Shown here: in pieces, positions 39,792-48,697 of the stretch | Layout: each line of letters opens with the position of its first letter | Position numbering within the stretch: position 1 is the stretch's first letter | From: a virus | Length of the DNA stretch: 64,000 nt | Strand: one strand, 5' to 3' | Virus record (IMG/VR): IMGVR_UViG_3300042345_000282 | Coordinates: 36,328-100,327 of that record | The notes under the pieces: generated by a model | Database searches by the model: none | What the model saw: the letters and a program-made list of their open reading frames with translations, nothing else | Told to the model about the DNA's origin: nothing | Translations under genes and position numbers: made by a program

Positions 39792-39820
39792 ATTATACTA
39801 GGTGTTTGCGAACATGTCAA
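39792..39820 (-). promoter_or_regulatory. Sigma70-like promoter for the flap endonuclease
   Basis: TTGACA, 17 bases, TATAAT: consensus at both boxes. Confidence 0.75.
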
Positions 39821-39838
39821 CTAACTTAGGTACAGCCT

Positions 39839-40882
39839 TTACCCAAAGTTAAACAACATGATACCTGTGGGTTCGACTTTGTTTTTGGACAGTACCATTA
39901 TGCTTTCATCTGTATTCAGATTTGATTTGGCACTAGGTCGTACCTTATTCTTAAGGTCAGTGGTCTGTATATGATGATAGCCCAAACTTTTTGCCAAGGA
40001 TAAAGTATCCTCGTACAATTTATAATTTGAAAAATTCTTTATGTTAACTAGCAATTTACCTTCAGCAATTAGATATTTGTTGATGTTCACCAATGTGGGC
40101 TTAAGATAATTGTCTAGCCATTGTTGATAAGTAGTTCCGGGTTTATACGATTGATTACCTACCCTATAATCTTCAAGATTAAAATATGGAGGACTACTAA
40201 AAGCCAATCCAATCGTGTTCTCCCATTCAGGCACATACACCTCACTACCCTGGCATCGTATGTCGTATTTGCTATCTGTTAGGTTGGCTGTATCATAATC
40301 CTTTGCCATTTCAAATAATCTGTCAACCAACAAGTTATTAGGATCTGTCCCATAATACTCTACTTTATTTTTGATTGCGCTTAGTAATCTTACACCCCAA
40401 CCACAACTAAAATCATAATACTTGTTATTCACATTGTAATATTTCAATATGTGGTCGGCAGTCTGCATTGGAAAGTTGCTCGGTTTCATAGCAACTCCCC
40501 CACCAGAAATTCTTAACGCCGTCTCTAAATTTTGTATATCAGTATTTGTTTTTGGATACACTTTTTCACTGGCTAATGTGCGGCTATAAAAATATTTTAT
40601 CAGATCATTTGACTCAAATACCTCTTCTATGCTCCAGCGAGGGGTTTCAAGTTTTACTTTTGCCATCAAATCTTTATAGTAATAGTTGGCTATATCACCT
40701 ATCGCAGTACCACCGCGCTTTACGCTTTTCAAATTTTCTTTTACAAGGTTGTAGTCGGGTTTAGTATAATACTGTTGTTTTAATTCAATACACTTTTCAA
40801 CAGGCAGGTCATAATAATGGTCGGTGTACAAAACCTTACCAAGATGTTCAATGGTATATTTTTTCTTAGTGGTTTTAGCCAC
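39839..40882 (-). CDS. DNA amino-methyltransferase-like protein
   Basis: 347 aa. YYDFSCGWGVRLLSAIK is a SAM-binding motif I variant and AFSSPPYFNLEDY is the catalytic SPPY motif of N4-cytosine or N6-adenine DNA methylases. The order (motif I before SPPY) fits a gamma or zeta-like class. A PD-(D/E)XK-like protein lies two genes upstream, so a modification system is possible. Target sequence unknown. Confidence 0.7.
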   Translation of the reverse strand: MAKTTKKKYTIEHLGKVLYTDHYYDLPVEKCIELKQQYYTKPDYNLVKENLKSVKRGGTAIGDIANYYYKDLMAKVKLETPRWSIEEVFESNDLIKYFYSRTLASEKVYPKTNTDIQNLETALRISGGGVAMKPSNFPMQTADHILKYYNVNNKYYDFSCGWGVRLLSAIKNKVEYYGTDPNNLLVDRLFEMAKDYDTANLTDSKYDIRCQGSEVYVPEWENTIGLAFSSPPYFNLEDYRVGNQSYKPGTTYQQWLDNYLKPTLVNINKYLIAEGKLLVNIKNFSNYKLYEDTLSLAKSLGYHHIQTTDLKNKVRPSAKSNLNTDESIMVLSKNKVEPTGIMLFNFG

Positions 40883-40897
40883 GATACTTTTATGTTA

Positions 40898-41341
40898 TCA
40901 ACTGATTTCGGTTCGTCCGTTACCCAAATCTCGTTGTCTGATTACTCTGAGATTATCTGCGTTCCTGCGCTTTTCTGGGTCTGCTATCTCTTGCTCATAC
41001 ATCTCAAGTGCGATGTTACGGCAAACTGCTTGAAACCAGCGATCTACGATCTCGTTGTCGGTATCAGTCTCGCTTTTCTTATATCCTGACTTAATTAGAT
41101 TAAGAAGGAACTTATCGTTCCAATCTAATTCAAAAGCGCCGTTGTTGATGTTGTTGGGGTCAATGTCTACTCTATTGATAGCGATATAAGGATCACCATC
41201 TTTAGTGGCCTGCTCTTTGGGACTGAGTTTCTTTTCAGTTTTTTCTTTCTTAGGTTTGGAGGAATCCTCGCTCGGTGGATTCGGCCTCGGCTCTGGTTTT
41301 TTCGCTCCTAACCCAAAAATACTTTTAATCTTATTGAACAT
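40898..41341 (-). CDS. Conserved-type phage protein with Pro/Lys-rich linker
   Basis: 147 aa from ATG at 41341. MFNKIKSIFGLGAKKPEPRP, then acidic-basic linker, then YIAINRVDIDPNNINNGAFE and LDWNDKFLLNLIKSGY. This protein type is shared with cyanophages; function unknown. Sits between the methylase and the PD-(D/E)XK-like gene. Confidence 0.65.
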   Translation of the reverse strand: MFNKIKSIFGLGAKKPEPRPNPPSEDSSKPKKEKTEKKLSPKEQATKDGDPYIAINRVDIDPNNINNGAFELDWNDKFLLNLIKSGYKKSETDTDNEIVDRWFQAVCRNIALEMYEQEIADPEKRRNADNLRVIRQRDLGNGRTEIS

Positions 41342-41900
41342 TCTTAGCCCTGGTAATAGCGCCACGCACCGCAGTTTGTAACGCATTGTTTAAATCTACA
41401 TTGTACTTATTGTTGGCAACTACGTAACCAGAAATTTCTTTAATGTCATTGAGATTAATTTTCAAGTCGAATCCATCTCCCGTTTTATGCAGATTACGAA
41501 TGACCGTTTCTTTGTCAACAAGAAAACACCCATCGTTTCGTAATACTATTGTAATGTCGCAAATTAATTCAGGTTCTAACATGTCCTTATTATTCGTGCC
41601 ATTACTATTTGTAAATTTGACAATGAATGTTTTTCTGCTTTTACCATTCTTTTTATACATGCTTTGACTTAACTGGCTTTTTAACTCAATAGTAGTATTA
41701 TGTTTTGGCCAATCAAAGTCTTTGTGATCCTCTCTCACACAAATTAATGAGGAATCTTGCATAGCAATTAATTCTTCGCAGACGAATCCCTTTAAAAATC
41801 TGAGTTGTCTGTCATTCAACTCTTCTAGGCTATTACCAAAATTAATGATAAATTGCCAGTCGTATTTTTTAAGATCATTGATTATTTGTTGCATATTCAT
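41331..41900 (-). CDS. PD-(D/E)XK nuclease-like protein
   Basis: 189 aa; start ATG at 41900 or 41894. HKDFDWPKHNTTIELKSQLS gives D...E-x-K spacing of the PD-(D/E)XK fold, with a preceding helix (RQLRFLKGFVCEELIAM). C-terminal half is mixed alpha/beta (DGFDLKINLNDIKEISGYVV). It might be a restriction-type or repair nuclease. Overlaps uvsE by 26 bases. Tentative. Confidence 0.45.
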   Translation of the reverse strand: MNMQQIINDLKKYDWQFIINFGNSLEELNDRQLRFLKGFVCEELIAMQDSSLICVREDHKDFDWPKHNTTIELKSQLSQSMYKKNGKSRKTFIVKFTNSNGTNNKDMLEPELICDITIVLRNDGCFLVDKETVIRNLHKTGDGFDLKINLNDIKEISGYVVANNKYNVDLNNALQTAVRGAITRAKNVQ

Positions 41901-42906
41901 ATAGTTTAAAACTTGCAAGATTTTTAGCCTTGCTTTCGCACATTATATCAGCCCATGAACGATGTGTCAATGCCCAATTATTTACTGCTTCATTCCAGTA
42001 GTAATCACTATGAGCGCGTAGTTTCTGTTTGTTATGGCCGCTTTCTAGTAGTGTAGTCAAGCACGGACGGCTGACGGTGCAGGCACTTGGTAGATGCTCT
42101 TCTCTACTGACACTATAGTGTATGACAGGGCGCACGCCACGCCAACTATCAATAACCATGCCAATACGGGGATCAGTTTTTTCAATGTATTCTCCTGTTT
42201 TAATCCAATTGTGATGAATGTCGAGTACGATAGGAACAAGGTCAGCCAACTCTAGGCACGAATCGAGACCCCACGACATTTCTTCGTTTTCGATTGTGAG
42301 TCCATTTCTTGCTTCGGGGCTGAGTCTGTTGTAGGCCCGCCGGATGCCTTCGGGACCTTGGCGACCACTGATGTGGACGTTGATTTTAATGTCCTGAAAT
42401 GATTTACCATACCCCATGAAACGGGCCATATCTGCATGATATTCGAACTCCTCGATACTCTTATTTACTACCTCAGGACGATCACTTGCAAGAACAACAA
42501 ACTGATCAGGGTGAAAACTTAGTCGTACATCATTGGCACGTGCAGTCTCACCTATAGGAGCCATCCAACGTTCTAGTGTATCCTGTACATCTCTACGTAA
42601 CCAAAAGTCTTTGTACTCATCCATTGTATAGAAACTAAACATATCGCTTGTGATACGCAACATACGTAGTTCATGCGGTAGTTCTGCTACCTTTTTGACA
42701 AGCGCATGGGTATTGAGGATGTTGCGTTTGGCTACATCAATGATCTTGTCTTCAACTACTTGCCGCGATTTTTGACGTTTTGCCCACGCAAAAGTCGTGC
42801 CACCTGTGTTGAGGCCCTCGGTGCTAGCGATCTCGCCTTTTTTATTGATCTCTGCCCATTTGCAGGCAAAGCCAATGCGTTTGATATTAATATTGAAGGT
42901 AGTCAT
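41875..42906 (-). CDS. uvsE: UV DNA damage endonuclease
   Basis: 343 aa from ATG at 42906. UvsE TIM-barrel marks: IGFACKWAEINKKGE, HPDQFVVLAS, INVHISGRQGPEGI, LTIENEEMSW and VLDIHHNWI, with metal His/Glu residues. Cuts 5' of UV lesions; useful to a surface-water phage. Its sigma70-like promoter ends six bases before the ATG, so it may be leaderless. Confidence 0.88.
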   Translation of the reverse strand: MTTFNINIKRIGFACKWAEINKKGEIASTEGLNTGGTTFAWAKRQKSRQVVEDKIIDVAKRNILNTHALVKKVAELPHELRMLRITSDMFSFYTMDEYKDFWLRRDVQDTLERWMAPIGETARANDVRLSFHPDQFVVLASDRPEVVNKSIEEFEYHADMARFMGYGKSFQDIKINVHISGRQGPEGIRRAYNRLSPEARNGLTIENEEMSWGLDSCLELADLVPIVLDIHHNWIKTGEYIEKTDPRIGMVIDSWRGVRPVIHYSVSREEHLPSACTVSRPCLTTLLESGHNKQKLRAHSDYYWNEAVNNWALTHRSWADIMCESKAKNLASFKLYEYATNNQ

Positions 42907-42912
42907 GATATA

Positions 42913-42941
42913 AATATAACACAATAGATTATGAATGTCAA
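42913..42941 (-). promoter_or_regulatory. Sigma70-like promoter for uvsE
   Basis: TTGACA, 17 bases, TATATT; the ATG is at the predicted +1. Confidence 0.65.
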
Positions 42942-42950
42942 CACCAACTT

Positions 42951-43655
42951 ATGAAGTATGAGCCAAATCAAAAATACACTTATGTGACTAATGGGCAACG
43001 CAAGATTTCTATAGACTTCATGGGATTCTTGAATGGGGGCGGTACGTGGGGAAGTGTAAGGTTCATAAATACTCTCCAAAAATATTATCCTAACAAGTCT
43101 TTCCAAAAATGTTTAGAATGGTGCAGCGGCCCGGGCTTCATAGGCTTTGAACTATTATCTAATAATATTTGCTCAGAGTTAAGTTTTATGGACATATATC
43201 AGCCTGCTTTGGACAACATAGCAGAGACTATAAAAAATAATGGACTCACTGACAAGATAACATTGCATAACGTAGGAAAACTGTCAGAATTATCAGGAGA
43301 AAAATATGACCTGATATTGGGTAATCCTCCATGGCACAAAAAAGCCCCTGCTAGATTCGCTATCAAAGACGGTGAATATAATGGGGATTTCATGCGTAGA
43401 AATGTAGACGAAGGACTAGTGATACACAAAGAGTTTTTCAATCACGTGGGCGACCATTTAAATGAAAAGGGAGTGGTCATCATTAGCGCATTAGACAATC
43501 GATATGACGATCCTAGACATATAGGGGTCAGCATACATGACTTCTATTCTATGGCCAAGAATACTCCGCTAAAATTGATCGATATTTATTATCCTGATAG
43601 AGACTTGTCTAAGGGCTATTCTACCACATATTACGCTGTATTTGAAAAAAGGTAA
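42951..43655 (+). CDS. PrmC/HemK-like SAM methyltransferase
   Basis: 234 aa. LEWCSGPGFIGFELL is motif I, LSFMDIYQPAL motif II, and LILGNPPWHKK is the NPPW catalytic motif for amide or amino nitrogen, as in PrmC-type or DNA amino-methylases. Divergent from uvsE across a short gap. Substrate unknown. Confidence 0.7.
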   Translation: MKYEPNQKYTYVTNGQRKISIDFMGFLNGGGTWGSVRFINTLQKYYPNKSFQKCLEWCSGPGFIGFELLSNNICSELSFMDIYQPALDNIAETIKNNGLTDKITLHNVGKLSELSGEKYDLILGNPPWHKKAPARFAIKDGEYNGDFMRRNVDEGLVIHKEFFNHVGDHLNEKGVVIISALDNRYDDPRHIGVSIHDFYSMAKNTPLKLIDIYYPDRDLSKGYSTTYYAVFEKR

Positions 43656-43659
43656 TTTC

Positions 43660-43667
43660 GATAAATA
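43660..43667 (+). promoter_or_regulatory. T4-type late promoter, plus strand
   Basis: GATAAATA; leader of about 17 bases containing TTAGGA before the GP88-like ATG. Confidence 0.5.
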
Positions 43668-43689
43668 CTACATATTTAGGACTATAAAC

Positions 43690-44844
43690 ATGAATTTCAG
43701 AAAACTTATCAAACTAGTGACCGAAGGGGTCAGCCCTTTCAGTAAAAATCTCAAAGTCATGAGCCTTGACCAATTCGTGGATAGTGAAGGCAAGGACGAA
43801 AAAGATGTTGAAGAAGCCAAATTATCGGGAGTCGCTAGTCGCAAATTTGATAAAGATGAACTTACAGCATATCTAGACAGAATTATCGGCAAAAATAAAG
43901 AGAAACAGGACAAATATCAGCGCCCATATATACACAGCGGCAATATACCTATCGTCAATGACGAAGGTAAGAAATATGACCTAGATGCCCTTCGCAAGAC
44001 TTTCTCCGAGCGTCCCGCAAAGATTCTCAAGCAAAACGAAAAGATGCAACACAGCGACGGCACATCAAGCATTTTCTTCAATGTTGGTCTCCCTGCACTA
44101 AAGGGACTTGCCGTTGATGAAGACACCGGTGAATTTATAGTGATTGATACTTGTCCTGGCGCAGGCGCATGTAAGACATTCTGCTATGCTATGAAGGGTG
44201 GTTATGTTCAATGGAAGGCTAGCAGTTTGGGTTCAACTAAGATGCTTAACTTCTTGTACAATGATCCAGACGGTTTCATGGCTAAGTTAAGTGAAGAGAT
44301 CGACCAAGCAGAGAAAAAGTACGGCAAGAAGGGTACCAAAGTTGTTATTCGTTGGCATGATGCCGGCGACTTCTTTAGCCCACAATACCTAGAAATGGCA
44401 TACGATGTTGCTAAGAAACATCCTGATGTTGACTTCTATGCATATACTAAGATGGCTAGTGTAGCACAGGCGGCACGTCCTGATAACTTTAAGATGAACT
44501 TCAGCCAAGGTGCGGCTACTGGTCAAGAAAAGAAAATCGATTTCGTTAAGACTAAGAACAGTCGTGTAGTTCCTAAAGAACTATTTGCCGACGCATTAGA
44601 GAAGGATGAATCAGGTAAATGGCAATATAAGAACCCAGAAGCAGAAAAGGCTGTCAAGGATCGTATCGCTATCAAGTATAGTCTCAAGCCAGAGTCGGTC
44701 ATCACTTACGATGAGATGATGAAGAAGCCGGCTGATAAAGATCCAGAAGCCAAAGGTAAATGGAATGTTATCGTCAAGCCGGGTGATGGTGACGATGCTG
44801 CCAATCGTAATGACGTATTGAGCAGTTTACTTCTTATTCACTAA
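43690..44844 (+). CDS. GP88-family-like protein with capsid-targeting-like N-terminus
   Basis: 384 aa from ATG at 43690. Cys motif CPGAGACKTFCYAMKGGYV, then VIRWHDAGDFFSPQYLEMAY and VDFYAYTKMASVAQ, as in the GP88 domain of mycobacteriophage-type proteins of unknown function. N-terminus MNFRKLIKLVTEG resembles a capsid-targeting peptide (L-V-T-E). Late promoter upstream. Ends 11 bases inside the convergent epimerase gene. Confidence 0.65.
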   Translation: MNFRKLIKLVTEGVSPFSKNLKVMSLDQFVDSEGKDEKDVEEAKLSGVASRKFDKDELTAYLDRIIGKNKEKQDKYQRPYIHSGNIPIVNDEGKKYDLDALRKTFSERPAKILKQNEKMQHSDGTSSIFFNVGLPALKGLAVDEDTGEFIVIDTCPGAGACKTFCYAMKGGYVQWKASSLGSTKMLNFLYNDPDGFMAKLSEEIDQAEKKYGKKGTKVVIRWHDAGDFFSPQYLEMAYDVAKKHPDVDFYAYTKMASVAQAARPDNFKMNFSQGAATGQEKKIDFVKTKNSRVVPKELFADALEKDESGKWQYKNPEAEKAVKDRIAIKYSLKPESVITYDEMMKKPADKDPEAKGKWNVIVKPGDGDDAANRNDVLSSLLLIH

Positions 44845-45673
44845 CCTTCAATAAGTCTTTCAATTCAAATAAGTGCTTCATGTAACGGCTAGGATTATCT
44901 AGCACACTTACTGCGGCATCACCTTTCCTTCGAGGTCCGTACTTAACATCAAACTTGACGTTATTGACTTCCTTGTACATCTCTACCATAGCGTTCACTG
45001 TAGTACCTACTCCGTGCCCTAAATTCTCAAGGCTATTTGCAGGTTCTTCGATAGCAGTCTTCAATGCTTCGCAAATCTCTAACACATGAACATAATCACG
45101 AACACATGTGCCGTCTGGGGTATCATAGTCGTTACCGAATATAGTAAACTCACCCTTAGTTTCTGCCCACATTAGGTTCAGCATCAACCCATCAGGGTTA
45201 GTGGGCATCAATCCATAACTAGCACCGATCACATTATAGAATCTAAACATGCTAAAATCTTTAGGATGATGATTAGTGCAGTATTCCCGCACACAATCTT
45301 CCGCCGCCCGCTTACTGATACCGTATGCACTCTCACATAATGCGGCTGCACCGGTACTAGCAAAGATGAAATTATTAGTAGGTACTTTATTCAGTACGTT
45401 CATAGTACCGTTCATGTTAGTGATATAATACATGATGGGTATGCGTTCACTCTCACTAACGTTGACCATAGCAGCCAGATGTATCACAGCATGATATGGT
45501 TCTGTTTGATCGGGAATAGTAAACAATCTGTTGATGTCAACATTATAAAATTTGCTTATCGGGACGACAGGATCTCTGATATCAAGACCATGTATCTCGT
45601 ATTGTCCTTCTAACATCTTGCATAGATGACTACCGATATAGCCTGAGCAGCCTGTTATTAATATTTTTTTCAT
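44834..45673 (-). CDS. NAD-dependent sugar epimerase (GalE-like)
   Basis: 279 aa. ITGCSGYIGSHLCKML is the Rossmann GxxGxxG; HLAAMVNVSES, the catalytic SAYGISKRAAED (YxxxK) and FRFYNVIGASYG fit short extended-SDR UDP-glucose 4-epimerases. It is shorter than GalE (about 330 aa). ATGA overlap with the glycosyltransferase gene. Confidence 0.85.
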   Translation of the reverse strand: MKKILITGCSGYIGSHLCKMLEGQYEIHGLDIRDPVVPISKFYNVDINRLFTIPDQTEPYHAVIHLAAMVNVSESERIPIMYYITNMNGTMNVLNKVPTNNFIFASTGAAALCESAYGISKRAAEDCVREYCTNHHPKDFSMFRFYNVIGASYGLMPTNPDGLMLNLMWAETKGEFTIFGNDYDTPDGTCVRDYVHVLEICEALKTAIEEPANSLENLGHGVGTTVNAMVEMYKEVNNVKFDVKYGPRRKGDAAVSVLDNPSRYMKHLFELKDLLKVSE

Positions 45674-47004
45674 ATTCCCTCAAATAAGTTCGTTGATTCT
45701 AATTTTTCTACTGGTTGAAAAGTAGGATCTTTAGTCAAGTATGTATTGTCATCTGTGTAGATAACACTGAATTTATGCTTGTTGGTTAAGATACTACGCA
45801 CATCATCGATGCAAATTATTTTTCTACCTAAACTTTGTATGAACTCACTATGTTGCACTGTATTAAAATTACAAATCTGTGCAGTGTTGTTATTGCTTTG
45901 TTTGCCTTTGAAATCATTGAAGCATTCATTCCACTTATGAAACACATCTTTTTCTCTATTACGATATGCTTCTAATATATCATTAGAATACCAAGTCTTA
46001 GCATCAGGAACATTATTATATAAATCTAACACAGTCTTAGCCATATTCTTTTTGTTGACTGTAAAAAAATGACGGCTATCAAAGTTTTGAGTCCAGCGTT
46101 GATTCTCTAATACTACTGTAGGCATCTGTATCATCTGTTCATAAAAAGCCATGCCATAACTCTCTACAGTGCTAGGGTTGAATGCTACCCTTGCGCCAGT
46201 GATGAAGTCTACCTTCTCTTGTCCTACAATGCTAGCACGAACATCATAGGTAGCACCGATCTTAGCCAGTCTATCTTCAAACTTCTTAACACCATTAGGA
46301 CTAGTCATTACTTTAGCGGGTAATTTAGTTTGTTCTATCAAATCGATAAACAGTTCAGGATTCTTACCTTCTTCCCAACGACCAATAAACAATACACCTT
46401 CACGTGGTTTGTGATGTTCTTCTAACAATCCTTGCTCCGTGACGGGGATAGGTAAATGCCAAGCATTGTCAAATTGATGCTTATTGAACATGCTCTGTGT
46501 ACCTACATAGATACCATCAGTCTGTAACTGTTGACGCATCACCACATTTGTATTGTACAAGAATGGATTCTTTGTGTCTTTGAACATTTGACTTTCAAGG
46601 TGTGTATACGCAATAATTTGTATAACATCCTCGAGGCCCATAGTACTAGCGACTTGTACAGTCTCGTATGTATTACAGATAAATGCATCATATAGATTGT
46701 GTTCCAATGCTTCTACAATAGCAGTACGGAAGTTGGCCATGCGCTCATAGCAAAACGTATCACCATACATGAATATATTACTATGAAGAGTGTATGGCAG
46801 TGGTTCTAGTGGGGCAATGATGTTCGCTTTCAATGACTCGACAAACTCATTATCTTTAGGTTCTTTATCTGTAATGATATCGACTTTGATATTATGCTCG
46901 TCCATCAATTCACAAAAACTCTTTGTAAATTGACCTATACCACCATGAGGTATCAATGTTTGATAACTCACTAAGAAGCCGATTCGTTTATCGTAGGTTC
47001 TCAT
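45670..47004 (-). CDS. GT-B glycosyltransferase
   Basis: 444 aa. N-terminal SYQTLIPHGGIGQFTKSFCE; middle GVLFIGRWEEGKNPELFIDL; C-terminal NPSTVESYGMAFYEQM is the GT4 E-x7-E motif. A C-terminal extension of about 90 residues follows. With the epimerase it would build or attach a sugar to phage or host molecule. Confidence 0.8.
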   Translation of the reverse strand: MRTYDKRIGFLVSYQTLIPHGGIGQFTKSFCELMDEHNIKVDIITDKEPKDNEFVESLKANIIAPLEPLPYTLHSNIFMYGDTFCYERMANFRTAIVEALEHNLYDAFICNTYETVQVASTMGLEDVIQIIAYTHLESQMFKDTKNPFLYNTNVVMRQQLQTDGIYVGTQSMFNKHQFDNAWHLPIPVTEQGLLEEHHKPREGVLFIGRWEEGKNPELFIDLIEQTKLPAKVMTSPNGVKKFEDRLAKIGATYDVRASIVGQEKVDFITGARVAFNPSTVESYGMAFYEQMIQMPTVVLENQRWTQNFDSRHFFTVNKKNMAKTVLDLYNNVPDAKTWYSNDILEAYRNREKDVFHKWNECFNDFKGKQSNNNTAQICNFNTVQHSEFIQSLGRKIICIDDVRSILTNKHKFSVIYTDDNTYLTKDPTFQPVEKLESTNLFEGI

Positions 47005-47387
47005 TCTTCCACTTTAGTAATTTCTAACTCACAATCGATGATCATCTCGCATTCATCTTGTACCCAACCGTGATCGCATTCGAGGTCAAGCCAACTATTG
47101 CCCTCTTCAAAAAATTCTTCTAGCCACTCTTGTGTTTCTTCATCACATTCATCCATGTCATGCTCTTCCCAACAGCCGTCAGTAGTTTCTACTAGTTCAG
47201 ATTCATAACCACAATCATAGATATTCACACCGGCTTCGATATCAGGAGGATTATCATCCTCAGTCTCTACGGTGAACTCACCCCAACGCCATCCAGTCTC
47301 AATCATAATACGATTGTCACCTTTATAAAGGTAATTACGTTCAATGATTGACTTCTTCCATGCGGGTTTTACACTCCAAGTTGCCAT
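47001..47387 (-). CDS. Acidic, Cys-rich protein of unknown function
   Basis: 128 aa; MATWSVKPAWKKSIIERNYL at the start, then acidic stretches with several Cys (DCGYESELVETTDGCWEEHD; LDLECDHGWVQDECEMIIDC). ATGA overlap. Not recognised. Confidence 0.55.
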   Translation of the reverse strand: MATWSVKPAWKKSIIERNYLYKGDNRIMIETGWRWGEFTVETEDDNPPDIEAGVNIYDCGYESELVETTDGCWEEHDMDECDEETQEWLEEFFEEGNSWLDLECDHGWVQDECEMIIDCELEITKVEE

Positions 47388-47629
47388 TATACGTTTCCTT
47401 TCAATTTAGCAATAAGATATTCATCTTTATGATACCAGCGATATTCAAACACAGGTTCGCCTGGACCTGTCCACATGGCTACTTTTCTATATGCGAACTG
47501 TAGCCATAACCTTTTATCTGATAGCCAGCAACGTTTAGGTAACCAAGCGAATCGCAAGGTAGTACCTATACTATGGTGATCAAAATGATCCCAATCATCT
47601 ACTCTATCTCTACTGTTATAGAATGGCAT
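47387..47629 (-). CDS. Small Trp-rich protein of unknown function
   Basis: 80 aa from ATG at 47629 (TAATG overlap). MPFYNSRDRVDDWDHFDHHS; LPKRCWLSDKRLWLQFAYRK. Familiar in large phages; function unknown. Confidence 0.6.
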   Translation of the reverse strand: MPFYNSRDRVDDWDHFDHHSIGTTLRFAWLPKRCWLSDKRLWLQFAYRKVAMWTGPGEPVFEYRWYHKDEYLIAKLKGNV

Positions 47630-47838
47630 TACCAACTCTCTACGTCAGTAATGTCTAACTTTACCATCTCTTTAGGATCAAACTCAATTGTTACTGACGG
47701 TCCAATACCGCTAGGTGATGATTGCTTCCAAACAATTTGATTAACTGCATCATACATATCGAACACTTCTCTAAGTTTTTCAAACTGATTGCGAGTGATC
47801 ACAAATTGTTGTTCTTTTGATATAACACCTTCTGTCAT
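47629..47838 (-). CDS. Small protein, paralogue of 26983-27183
   Basis: 69 aa, MTEGVISKEQQFVITRNQFE, TIEFDPKEMVKLDITDVESW. Shares length and end pattern with the protein at 26983-27183. Function unknown. Confidence 0.55.
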   Translation of the reverse strand: MTEGVISKEQQFVITRNQFEKLREVFDMYDAVNQIVWKQSSPSGIGPSVTIEFDPKEMVKLDITDVESW

Positions 47839-47839
47839 G

Positions 47840-48697
47840 TTATGTTCCCCATTCGTTCTTAAACAATGGTACTTGCAGTCTATCGCTGTACCTCAAACCA
47901 TTCTTCATAGCAAAGTTTGCTACTTGTCTATTATTAAGACTGTACACACTTTCTACACCGCCTACGGGCATGACATACACATTACCTGTAAAACCTTCAC
48001 TGCGATAAAGTTCTGTGACTTCTAATACTTCGTCCATATCTTCTTGACTTGCGATAACAAACTTAAGATATACATGACCTGATTCTTGATATTGTAAAAC
48101 AACATCAGGTCTGATCGCACGTTCACGCTTTTCACCACTAACACTGAGTTTTGCGCTTACGCTAAACGTGATACTATCATAACTGCGACTGCTGAACGGA
48201 TCACCCTCAGCCCAATCATATAAAAAGTCTACAAGTTCAGGCTTTAGTTTCTGACTACCGTTAGTCTCAAACGTGATCTCTTTAAGATTTTTCATGAAGG
48301 GATGACTGAGAAGTTTAGGATACATCTTCTGCCATCCTAACAGTGGCTCACCGCCTGTGATGACTAAGTGTTCGTCTCGCCACTCTTTGAAGGGGAGGAT
48401 ATCTTTGATTGAATCAGCGATGCCATCAACTGAGACACGCGGACTAAGATGCTTGAACCTAGGATCCCAACTAGCATAACTGTCACATCCGGTACTAACC
48501 AGTGGTAAATCTCTATAAGATTTATATAACTTTGCATCGACAGCATGACGTTCATTAGTTTTTTCTCCTCTGGGCATACCGAAACCATCGCAAGTGAAGT
48601 TACAGCCGAACGTTCTTAGAAAGACTGAAGGCACGCCCATGTAGCGACCTTCGCCTTGAATACTGTAGAATAGTTCACTTATCTTGATTGAGTTCAT
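47840..48697 (-). CDS. queE: 7-carboxy-7-deazaguanine synthase (QueE), phage type
   Basis: 285 aa. FYSIQGEGRYMGVPSVFLRT, then CNFTCDGFGMPRGEK and an inserted segment ending GCDSYASWDPRF; HLVITGGEPLLGWQ; ITFETNGSQKL. The Cys spacing (CxxxC then a distant Cys) is a phage variant of the QueE cluster site. A radical SAM enzyme that converts CPH4 to CDG. Works with FolE and QueD in this window. Confidence 0.88.
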   Translation of the reverse strand: MNSIKISELFYSIQGEGRYMGVPSVFLRTFGCNFTCDGFGMPRGEKTNERHAVDAKLYKSYRDLPLVSTGCDSYASWDPRFKHLSPRVSVDGIADSIKDILPFKEWRDEHLVITGGEPLLGWQKMYPKLLSHPFMKNLKEITFETNGSQKLKPELVDFLYDWAEGDPFSSRSYDSITFSVSAKLSVSGEKRERAIRPDVVLQYQESGHVYLKFVIASQEDMDEVLEVTELYRSEGFTGNVYVMPVGGVESVYSLNNRQVANFAMKNGLRYSDRLQVPLFKNEWGT

